Assembly (NCBI GenBank): GCA_020216965.1
Contig: JAIWOJ010000148.1
Location: forward strand, 1-6,205
Direction of reading: 5' to 3'
DNA: 6,205 bases
Source: Prosthecobacter sp.
GTDB taxonomy: Bacteria > Verrucomicrobiota > Verrucomicrobiia > Verrucomicrobiales > Verrucomicrobiaceae
Below, in pieces: positions 1 to 6,205 of the stretch (the first letter of the stretch is position 1; each line of letters opens with the position of its first letter). Below the pieces are notes generated by a model. The model was not told the origin of the DNA. It was given only the letters and a program-made list of their open reading frames with translations, and did not search any database. Position numbers and translations under genes: made by a program.

Positions 1-130
1 TGGCGGTGATGATGCGCTTGCCGCCTTTTTCCTCGATCCTGACCTGTGGTGCCTCCAGCGCGCAGGCGATGGCGGTGATGGCCAGGGTGAGGGGGAGGAG
101 CTTCCGAGGCAGGGCAGAGGTGGTTTTCAT
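1..130 (-). CDS. N-terminus of an unidentified exported protein (partial)
   Basis: The reverse strand reads ATG at 130-128 and stays open to the left edge, giving 43 residues. The start has a textbook secretion signal: basic n-region (K2, R9, K10), a hydrophobic core LLPLTLAITAIACA (residues 11-24), and an A-x-A type signal peptidase I site at A22-C23-A24, after which the mature protein would begin LEAPQVRIEEKGGKR. C23 could suggest a lipoprotein, but the residue at -3 is Ala rather than the usual Leu, so type I cleavage is preferred. No Shine-Dalgarno sequence is visible upstream; the nearest purine-rich stretch is ggtgg just before the ATG. The gene is divergent from hrpA. Too little of the mature part is present to assign a family or function; only export to the periplasm or outside is supported. 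Confidence 0.72.
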   Translation of the reverse strand, partial: MKTTSALPRKLLPLTLAITAIACALEAPQVRIEEKGGKRIITA

Positions 131-220
131 GCCACCAGGAAACCGCAGAATCACGCGGCAGCCGCGCGCATTTACCCGGGCTTAACAAAAATCCTCCGGG
201 CTGCTGCCGCCGACGCGGAC
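131..220. other. Divergent intergenic region with a short stem-loop
   Basis: This 90-bp gap separates the two divergent genes and must hold their promoters and leaders if they are transcribed separately. I see no convincing -35/-10 pair on either strand. One perfect stem-loop, cgcgg-cag-ccgcg, lies at 154-166; it is short and has no following T-run, so it is not a terminator. An A-rich patch (aacaaaaat, 184-192) is the only AT-rich segment. The hrpA reading frame happens to stay open through this gap and on to the left edge, but it has no ATG, GTG or TTG there. Confidence 0.35.
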
Positions 221-3200
221 TTGCAGCCCCTGCCAACCTCCGGCAAAGACGGCGCTCCCTGCTCCCTGACCGTGTTCACGATCCGCTACCCCGAAGACCT
301 GCCCATCACCGCGCGCCGCGAGGACATCCTGGCGGCCATCCGCGGGCATCAGGTCGTCGTGCTCGCGGGAGAGACGGGCTCGGGCAAGACGACGCAGTTG
401 CCCAAGATGTGCCTGGAGGTGCTGGAAGAAAGTAGGCGCGTTCGCCAGAACGCGGAGCCCGCAGGCAACTCCGATGCCCTTAGTCTGGCGACTGCGCCTA
501 CGGGGCAAATCGGCTGCACGCAGCCACGTCGCGTGGCGGCGATGTCTGTCTCCAAAAGGGTGGCTGAGGAGCTGAATGTGCGCTGGGGCGGCCTGGTGGG
601 CTGCAAGATGCGCTTTGCCGATGACACCAGCGCGGAGACCAAGGTGAAATTCATGACCGACGGCATCCTGCTGGCGGAAATCCAGAGCGATCCGCTGCTG
701 CGCGCCTACTCAATGCTCATTCTGGACGAGGCGCATGAGCGCTCGCTCAACATCGACTTCCTGCTCGGCTACTTGAAGACACTGCTGCCTAAGCGGCCGG
801 ACCTGAAGCTGGTGGTCACCTCGGCCACCATCGACACGGAGCTTTTCAGCCGACACTTTGGCGGTGCGCCGATCATTGAGGTTTCGGGCCGCCTTTACCC
901 GGTGGAGATCCGCTACCGTCCGGTGGGTGAGGATGATGAAGACCCCACGCGCCTGGATGCCGCCATCCGCGCCACGGAGGACGTGCTGATCGAGACGACC
1001 GATGGCGATGTGCTCGTCTTCATGCCGACGGAGCGCGACATCCGCGAATGCCGCGATGCGCTGCAAGGGCGGCTTGGCAGCAGCTTCGAGGTGCTGGCGC
1101 TCTATGGCCGCATGGCCTCGCATGAGCAGCAGCGCGTGTTTTCCCCTGGGCCCAAACGGCGCGTCATCATCGCCACGAACGTCGCCGAAACCTCCATCAC
1201 CGTGCCGCGCATCGCTGCCGTGGTGGACACCGGGCTGGCCCGCCTGAGCCGCTACAATCCACGCACACGGACGAAGCGGTTGCCGGTGGAGGCCATCTCC
1301 CAAAGCAGCGCCAACCAGCGCGCAGGACGTGCCGGGCGTGTGCGCGACGGCCTGTGCGTGCGCCTTTTCAGCGAGGAGGACTTCAACAAGCGGCCCAAGT
1401 TCACCCAGCCCGAGATCCAGCGCAGCAACCTCGCCGAGGTCATCCTGCGCATGAAGGCCTTCAAGCTGGGGGAGATTGAGGACTTCCCATTTCTCCAGCC
1501 GCCGAGCGGATCGGCGATCCGCGCAGGCTACGACCTGCTGCATGAGCTGGGCGCGCTGAGCGACACGCATGAGATGACCGAGCGCGGTCATGAGTTGGCC
1601 GCCCTGCCGCTCGATCCCACGCTGGGAAGAATGCTGCTCCAGGCGCGCCAGGAGGGCTGTCTGGAGGACATGCTGATCCTCGCCGCCGGATTGAGCATCC
1701 CCGACCCACGCGAGCGGCCTGAGGACAAGCGCGAGCTTGCCAACGCCGCGCACAAGAAGTTCGCCAGCCCGGAGAGCGACTTCATGACGCTGCTGAAGAT
1801 CTGGAACGCCGCGCCAGAGCCTGGAAGCAGCGGCAAAAACGCCCTGCGCCGTTTCTGCCGGGAGAATTTCCTTTCCTTCACCCGCATGACGGAGTGGCGG
1901 GATGTGTGGGCACAGCTTCGGGACACCTTTGGCGAAGGCAGGCGCAGCGGCCAAGCGCCGGAGACAGTTCCTCCCAAGGTGGAAAAGCCGAACCCTTCCG
2001 ACCTGCTGCACAAGTCCATCCTGGCCGGGCACCTGGGCCACATCGCCCTGCGGCAGGAGAGGAACCTCTACAAGGCCGCCGGGAACCGCGAGGTCATGGT
2101 TTTCCCTGGCTCCAACCTCTACGAACGCCGGGAAAAGAACGCCAAACCTGGGCAGGAGAAGACGAAGCAGCCGCTGTGGATCGTGGCGGCGGAGATCGTG
2201 CAGACCTCGCAACTCTTTGCGCGGACCCTCGCAGGCATCAACCCAGAGTGGGCCGCCGAGCTGGGCGCGCATCTTTTGGAGCGCAAATATGCCGAGCCAC
2301 ACTGGAGCGCCAAAGCAGGCCGCGTGCTGGTCAGTGAACGCCTCATCCTGCACGGACTTGAGGTGCTGCGGAGAAAGATTGATTTTGGCAAGATCGACCC
2401 GCTTGGAGCCACGCAGATCTTCATCCGTGGTGCCCTGCTGGAGGAGGGCGCGCATGTGCCGCACCGCTTCTTTGAGCTGAACCAAAAGCTGCGCACGCGC
2501 CTTGAGGCCGCGCTGACGCGGGTGAGAAGCTCCCGCGTGTATGCCATCGAGGAAAAGCTCTTTGAATTCTACCGTGTGCGGCTGCATGGGCTGTCCATCT
2601 CCTCCATCCACGACCTGAACAAGCTCTTGAATGAGCGCGTGAAGACGGAGCCCAACTTCCTCGTCGCGCGCGAGGAAGACCTGACGGGCGGCGATGACCT
2701 GAGCGCCGACCTACAGCAGTTCCCCGAGCAGGCCCAATTAGCGAACAGCGTGCTGCCGCTGACCTATGCCTACAAGCCGGGGCAGGAGGACGATGGCGTG
2801 ACGGTGCAGGTGCCGCTGCCCGTTGCCAGCCAACTCACCAGCGCCGAGCTGCAATGGATGGTGCCCGGCCTGAGGGAGGAGCTGATCACCACGCTGCTGA
2901 AGGCCCTGCCCAAGCAAAAGCGCAGCCTCTTCATGCCGCTGGAGGCCAGCGCGCGGAAGATCGTGCGGGAGTTCAAGCCGAAGCGCGGCGACTTCCTAGA
3001 AGCCCTGGCCGAGCATCTGCAGTTCATCTTTCGCGCCGATGTGACGGCCAAAGACTGGCCCGCCGACTGCATCCCGCCGCATTTGCGCCCCAGGCTGGAG
3101 GTGATTGCCAAAGACAAGCAGCCCCTGCTTGCCAGCCGCGACCTGCGCGAGGTGCAGACGAAGCTGAAAAAGGAAGCGCCCAAGTCCAATGCCTGGGAGA

Positions 3201-4060
3201 AGGCCGTGCAGCAGCATGAAAAGTATGCCGTCAACGGCTGGACCTTTGGCGACCTGCCACAGAGCCTGCTCATCGAAGAGATCGCCGGTGCTCCTGTGTA
3301 TGGTTTTCCCGGCCTCAGCCTGCGTGACGGACGCGAGGTGGATGTGCGGCTTTTCAAAACCGCCGCTGAAGCGCTGCGCAGCTCACCCGCAGGCATCCGC
3401 GCCCTGGCAGAGATGGCCCTGGGCAAGGACATCGCCTGGCTGCACAAGGAGCTGCGCGGCATGGACAATGGCCGCGCCATCCCAGCGGCGAAGGGTTTCG
3501 ATGCCCTGGCCCAGCTCCAGGCCAAGCCCGCAGCGGTGGCCCCTCTGTCCCAGCAGGCGCAGGAGCACATCCTGGCCCATGCCCTGCGGCTGGATCCCGT
3601 GCTGCCGCTGACGCAGAAGCGCTTCCAGGCCATGTGCGAGGCAGCCAGGCGGGACTTCCCCCTCCTCGCCCACCGCACACGCGACCTGCTGAAAACCTGT
3701 GATGACATCAAAACCAAGATTTTAGCCGCCAAGCACCGCTATCCGGGCCTAGAGCAGGACCTCGACCGACTGCTGCCGCCCGATGTGCTCCTCATCACGC
3801 CTCATGCTCAGCTCCAGCACCTGCCGCGCTATTTGAAAGCCATTCAGGTGCGTGCAGAGCGCGCCACGCTGAACCCAGCCAAGGACCACGACAAAGCCCT
3901 GGCCATCTCCGACTTTGCCGACTGGCCCCGCGAAGTCTCCGATGCGAACCGCGAGGCCTTCCGCTGGCTGTTTGAGGAGTTCCGGGTCTCCATCTTCGCC
4001 CAGGAGCTAGGCACCGCCCAGCCCGTGAGCATCAAGCGCCTGGAGGCGCTGCTGGGCTGA
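221..4060 (+). CDS. hrpA: ATP-dependent RNA helicase HrpA (DEAH-box, with DUF3418)
   Basis: HrpA is a cytoplasmic DEAH-box 3'-5' RNA helicase; in E. coli it has been linked to rescue of stalled or collided ribosomes. This protein (1279 aa; the E. coli one is 1300) has all helicase motifs: I GETGSGKTTQ (50-59), Ia TQPRRVAA (100-107), Ib TDGILL (146-151), II DEAH (169-172), III TSAT (200-203), V ATNVAETSITVP (318-329), VI QRAGRAGR (366-373). HA2 follows at about 434-525, an OB-fold at about 590-690 and the long DUF3418 C-terminal region from about 695, ending in the family-typical FAQELGTAQPVSIKRLEALLG. The start is uncertain: TTG at 221 is the first NTG codon in frame, but GTG at 272 directly precedes the conserved FTIRYPEDLP and may be the true start; neither has a Shine-Dalgarno. 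Numbering here uses 221. The ~70-residue N-terminal extension of the E. coli protein is absent. Residues 71-94 are an extra segment encoded by a palindromic element (431-502). The next gene starts 36 bp downstream with no visible terminator. Confidence 0.96.
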   Translation: MQPLPTSGKDGAPCSLTVFTIRYPEDLPITARREDILAAIRGHQVVVLAGETGSGKTTQLPKMCLEVLEESRRVRQNAEPAGNSDALSLATAPTGQIGCTQPRRVAAMSVSKRVAEELNVRWGGLVGCKMRFADDTSAETKVKFMTDGILLAEIQSDPLLRAYSMLILDEAHERSLNIDFLLGYLKTLLPKRPDLKLVVTSATIDTELFSRHFGGAPIIEVSGRLYPVEIRYRPVGEDDEDPTRLDAAIRATEDVLIETTDGDVLVFMPTERDIRECRDALQGRLGSSFEVLALYGRMASHEQQRVFSPGPKRRVIIATNVAETSITVPRIAAVVDTGLARLSRYNPRTRTKRLPVEAISQSSANQRAGRAGRVRDGLCVRLFSEEDFNKRPKFTQPEIQRSNLAEVILRMKAFKLGEIEDFPFLQPPSGSAIRAGYDLLHELGALSDTHEMTERGHELAALPLDPTLGRMLLQARQEGCLEDMLILAAGLSIPDPRERPEDKRELANAAHKKFASPESDFMTLLKIWNAAPEPGSSGKNALRRFCRENFLSFTRMTEWRDVWAQLRDTFGEGRRSGQAPETVPPKVEKPNPSDLLHKSILAGHLGHIALRQERNLYKAAGNREVMVFPGSNLYERREKNAKPGQEKTKQPLWIVAAEIVQTSQLFARTLAGINPEWAAELGAHLLERKYAEPHWSAKAGRVLVSERLILHGLEVLRRKIDFGKIDPLGATQIFIRGALLEEGAHVPHRFFELNQKLRTRLEAALTRVRSSRVYAIEEKLFEFYRVRLHGLSISSIHDLNKLLNERVKTEPNFLVAREEDLTGGDDLSADLQQFPEQAQLANSVLPLTYAYKPGQEDDGVTVQVPLPVASQLTSAELQWMVPGLREELITTLLKALPKQKRSLFMPLEASARKIVREFKPKRGDFLEALAEHLQFIFRADVTAKDWPADCIPPHLRPRLEVIAKDKQPLLASRDLREVQTKLKKEAPKSNAWEKAVQQHEKYAVNGWTFGDLPQSLLIEEIAGAPVYGFPGLSLRDGREVDVRLFKTAAEALRSSPAGIRALAEMALGKDIAWLHKELRGMDNGRAIPAAKGFDALAQLQAKPAAVAPLSQQAQEHILAHALRLDPVLPLTQKRFQAMCEAARRDFPLLAHRTRDLLKTCDDIKTKILAAKHRYPGLEQDLDRLLPPDVLLITPHAQLQHLPRYLKAIQVRAERATLNPAKDHDKALAISDFADWPREVSDANREAFRWLFEEFRVSIFAQELGTAQPVSIKRLEALLG
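431..502. repeat. Nested palindromic element inserted in frame in hrpA
   Basis: The terminal 20-mers are inverted copies: gtaggcgcgttcgccagaac (432-451) and agtctggcgactgcgcctac (482-501) pair at 16 of 20 positions, with the outer 8 bp perfect (432-439 with 494-501). Three smaller hairpins lie inside: a perfect 7-bp stem with a gcca loop (437-454), cggag/ctccg (453-457 with 469-473), and agtc-tggc-gact (482-493). The outer and first inner stems overlap, so they are partly alternative folds. The element supplies exactly 24 codons, S71 to T94 of HrpA, between motifs I and Ia, where E. coli HrpA has only a short linker (about 9 residues between the MEL and HTQPRR segments, against 31 here, from memory of that sequence). 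No target-site duplication is evident. That it is mobile or repeated in the genome is inference; only one copy is in this window. Confidence 0.75.
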
Positions 4061-4096
4061 GGCTTGAGCTTGTCAAAGACTGCCAATCACGTTCGT

Positions 4097-4116
4097 ATGG
4101 AGTCTAAATCCTCCAT
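4097..4116 (+). promoter_or_regulatory. Inverted repeat spanning two candidate start codons
   Basis: ATGGAG (4097-4102) and CTCCAT (4111-4116) are perfectly complementary across an 8-nt loop, extendable by one G-U pair (4096 with 4117). In mRNA the stem would hold both the first AUG (4097) and most of the second in-frame AUG (4115), plus the only GGAG in the region (4099-4102), which is 12 nt from the second AUG. It could tune initiation, or be chance: a 6-bp stem at this GC content is not rare. There is no experimental support. Confidence 0.25.
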
Positions 4117-6205
4117 GCGCCTTTCCGCTCTGCTTCTCCTCACCCTCGCGTCCTCCCTGCACGCGGCGGGCAAAATTTCCTTCAATCGAGACATCCGACC
4201 CATTCTCAGCGAGAATTGCTTTGCCTGCCATGGCTTTGATCCCAAGCACCGTGAAGGTGGCTTGCGGCTCGATACCTTTGAAGGAGCAACCGAGAACCGC
4301 GATGGAGCCCGCGGGATCGTCCCTGGAGACTTGAGCAAATCGGACATCTGGCAGCGCATCATCAGTCAGGACAAGGGCGAGGTCATGCCGCCGCCAAAGT
4401 CCCACAAGCCGCCGCTCACCGCCAAGCAACGCGACACCATCAAGGCATGGATCGAGCAAGGGGCACCCTATGAGCCGCACTGGGCTTTCATCCCGCCACA
4501 AAAACCTCCAGGAGATGGCATCGATCATTTCATCCAGAAGCGTCTGGCCGAGGAAAACCTCAAACCATCCCCAGAAGCCGATCCCGCCACGCTCATCCGC
4601 CGCGTCTTCCTTGATCTCACGGGGCTACCACCTTCTCCCTCTGATCTGAAGGATTTTTCCCATTGGTCAGATGAAAAATACACCGCACTCGTGGACCGCC
4701 TTCTTTCCAGCAAACACTACGGCGAGCGCTGGGGCCGCTGGTGGCTGGATCAGGCACGCTACGCCGATTCCAATGGTTACTCCATCGACGCGCCACGTCA
4801 GATCTGGAAATTCCGCGATTGGGTCATCGACGCCTTCAACGCGGACATGCCTTTTGATCAGTTCACCATTGAGCAGCTCGCCGGTGATCTTTTGCCAAAA
4901 GCTACGGAGAGCCAGATCATCGCCACCGGCTTCCATCGCAACACGCAGATCAATCAGGAGGGCGGTATCGATAAGGAACAGTTCCGCATCGACAGCGTCT
5001 TTGACCGCGTGGCGACCACTGGCACCGTCTGGCTCGGCCTTACCATCGGCTGTGCGCAGTGCCACGATCATAAATTCGACCCCATTGCACAGAAGGAGTA
5101 TTACCAGCTCTTCGCCTTTCTGAATAACCAGGAAGAGCCAGAGATGAAGGTCTTTGATCCGAAAGTCGATGTGAAGGCTCTCACTGCCGAGTTCAAGGAG
5201 ATCGAAGGCAAACTCCAGACCTTGGTTAAGGAGCGATACCATGAGGTCACGGCCTGGGAAAAGGAGATGTCAGCCGGGTTTCGCGCCAAACTCGCCGCAG
5301 CGGTCAAAAAGGCCGTCGAGAAGCCAGTGGAAAAGCGCTCCCTCGCTGACAACCTCACGCTTTTCACCGTCTTTACCCAGCCGAGCGATCCTCTGCGTAT
5401 CTTAAACGACCGCCATAAGGAACTCGACACCCTGCTCAACAAAGGCACCACGACCCTCGTGATGAAGGAGCTGCCGAAGCCACGCAAAACCACGGTTTTC
5501 ATCAAAGGTGACTTCACACGGCCTGATATCGAAGTGCAGCCAGGCACGCCAGCCGTGCTTCACCCATTTATAACAAGCTCAAAGCAGCCCAATCGCCTTG
5601 ATCTCGCCAAATGGATCATGAGCCCGAACAACCCTCTCACAGCACGCGTGATCGTGAATCGTGTGTGGCAGCAATATTTTGGCCGCGGCATCGTGGAGAC
5701 AGAAAACGATTTTGGATCGCAAGGCACGCTTCCCAGCCATCCTGAGCTGCTCGATTGGCTCGCCACCGAGTTCATGGCGAAAAAATGGAGCCTCAAAGAG
5801 CTTCACAAGCTCATCGTTACCTCCAAGACCTATCGTCAAAGTTCCGCGAACCGGCCGGATTTGATGGAAAAGGATCCGCAGAACTACTTGCTGGCCCGTC
5901 AAAGCCGATTGCGCCTCGATGCGGAGATTGTGCGTGATGTCTGCCTGTCAGCGAGCGGCCTGCTTTCGCCCAAAATCGGCGGTCCTCCGGTCTATCCACC
6001 GATCCCTGATGGCGTGATGGGGCAGGGCCAGGTGAAGCGTGTGTGGACAGTCAGCAAAGGTGAAGACCGCTACCGTCGTGGCCTCTACACTTTCGTCTAT
6101 CGCGCCTCGCCGCCGCCCTCGCTCACGGTCTTCGATGCGCCTGAGGGCTTTAGCACCTGCACCCGCCGCATCCGCAGCAATACCCCCTTACAAGCGCTCA
6201 CCTTG
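4097..6205 (+). CDS. Secreted PSCyt1-DUF1549-DUF1553 cytochrome-like protein (partial, C-terminus missing)
   Basis: The frame is open for 703 codons from ATG 4097 to the right edge without a stop. A signal peptide (core [16 protein letters not shown], residues 9-24) predicts export. The domains follow the order usual in Planctomycetota/Verrucomicrobiota: PSCyt1 (about 29-135) with a heme-c motif CFACH (41-45), a LRLD segment (56-59), MPPP (97-100; M97 is a possible axial ligand, inferred) and [14 protein letters not shown] (118-131); DUF1549/PSCyt2 (about 142-345) with [16 protein letters not shown] and a second Cxx[13 protein letters not shown] (C319, C322, H323); a charged linker (about 350-499); and DUF1553/PSD1 from R500 ([19 protein letters not shown]), up to [14 protein letters not shown] at the edge. 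Family proteins usually continue another 100-200 residues. The biochemical role of the family is unsettled; relatives often neighbour DUF1501 or sulfatase genes, none of which is visible here. ATG 4115 is an alternative start that still leaves a good signal peptide. GC content appears lower than in hrpA. Confidence 0.93.
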   Translation, partial: MESKSSMRLSALLLLTLASSLHAAGKISFNRDIRPILSENCFACHGFDPKHREGGLRLDTFEGATENRDGARGIVPGDLSKSDIWQRIISQDKGEVMPPPKSHKPPLTAKQRDTIKAWIEQGAPYEPHWAFIPPQKPPGDGIDHFIQKRLAEENLKPSPEADPATLIRRVFLDLTGLPPSPSDLKDFSHWSDEKYTALVDRLLSSKHYGERWGRWWLDQARYADSNGYSIDAPRQIWKFRDWVIDAFNADMPFDQFTIEQLAGDLLPKATESQIIATGFHRNTQINQEGGIDKEQFRIDSVFDRVATTGTVWLGLTIGCAQCHDHKFDPIAQKEYYQLFAFLNNQEEPEMKVFDPKVDVKALTAEFKEIEGKLQTLVKERYHEVTAWEKEMSAGFRAKLAAAVKKAVEKPVEKRSLADNLTLFTVFTQPSDPLRILNDRHKELDTLLNKGTTTLVMKELPKPRKTTVFIKGDFTRPDIEVQPGTPAVLHPFITSSKQPNRLDLAKWIMSPNNPLTARVIVNRVWQQYFGRGIVETENDFGSQGTLPSHPELLDWLATEFMAKKWSLKELHKLIVTSKTYRQSSANRPDLMEKDPQNYLLARQSRLRLDAEIVRDVCLSASGLLSPKIGGPPVYPPIPDGVMGQGQVKRVWTVSKGEDRYRRGLYTFVYRASPPPSLTVFDAPEGFSTCTRRIRSNTPLQALTL

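Noticed and set aside
1..80. An 11-bp direct repeat, tggcggtgatg, at 1-11 and 70-80
   Set aside because: Both copies encode similar Ile-Thr-Ala codons in the minus-strand gene (signal peptide and early mature part); two copies of a GC-rich codon run are not a supported repeat element.
1931..1964. Short inverted repeat ggcgc/gcgcc within hrpA, considered as a second palindromic element
   Set aside because: Only 5 bp, no similarity to the 431-502 arms, and it falls in a variable proline-rich linker of the protein.
710..2611. A 633-codon open frame on the minus strand inside hrpA
   Set aside because: It is fully antisense to a clearly conserved helicase, has low-complexity Arg/Gln/Leu/His-rich content and no recognisable domain. 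Long antisense frames are expected in GC-rich genes with strong third-position bias.
2770..3732. A 320-codon minus-strand open frame opposite the DUF3418 part of hrpA
   Set aside because: Ser/Arg/Ala-rich shadow of the sense gene, with no family motifs and no independent start signals.
4070..4098. Possible promoter with TTGTCA (4070-4075) as -35 box
   Set aside because: The best -10 at 17-bp spacing is TCGTAT, matching the consensus at 3 of 6 positions, and it overlaps the first start codon; not convincing.
4667..5547. Minus-strand open frames (191 and 148 codons) opposite the DUF1549 gene
   Set aside because: They lie opposite the conserved DUF1549 domain and the following linker, and show no motifs of their own.
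1..6205. tRNA, rRNA, CRISPR array, insertion sequence or integrase
   Set aside because: Nothing of these kinds was seen; apart from 131-220 and 4061-4096, the window is accounted for by three protein genes.

Overview
The window looks like a chromosomal segment of a Verrucomicrobiota/Planctomycetota-type bacterium. The strongest clue is the right-hand gene, a secreted cytochrome-like protein of the PSCyt1-DUF1549-DUF1553 family, which is expanded almost exclusively in those phyla. High GC with strong GC preference at third codon positions and the lack of clear Shine-Dalgarno sequences fit. Verrucomicrobiota is favoured over Planctomycetota, but this is inference, not proof.

Layout: (1) positions 1-130, minus strand: the first 43 codons of an unidentified exported protein with a signal peptide. 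(2) 131-220: a short divergent intergenic region with one small stem-loop. (3) 221-4060, plus strand: a complete, long hrpA gene (DEAH-box RNA helicase with the C-terminal DUF3418 extension). (4) 4097-6205, plus strand: the first ~703 codons of a PSCyt1/DUF1549/DUF1553 protein, running off the right edge.

The genes do not form an obvious pathway. HrpA is a cytoplasmic housekeeping RNA helicase acting on ribosomes and RNA; the two flanking genes encode exported proteins. hrpA and the cytochrome-like gene are on the same strand with a 36-bp gap and no visible terminator, so read-through is possible, but a functional link is not implied.

The most interesting structure lies inside hrpA. A ~72-bp nested palindromic element (431-502) sits in frame between helicase motifs I and Ia and adds about 22-24 residues that the E. 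coli protein, as I recall it, lacks. Its ends are inverted copies of each other (16 of 20 bases), it contains three internal hairpins, and it resembles in logic the Rickettsia palindromic elements that insert into protein genes. It is the best candidate here for an undescribed mobile or repeat element. A second, smaller curiosity is a 6-bp inverted repeat that pairs the two candidate start codons of the cytochrome-like gene.
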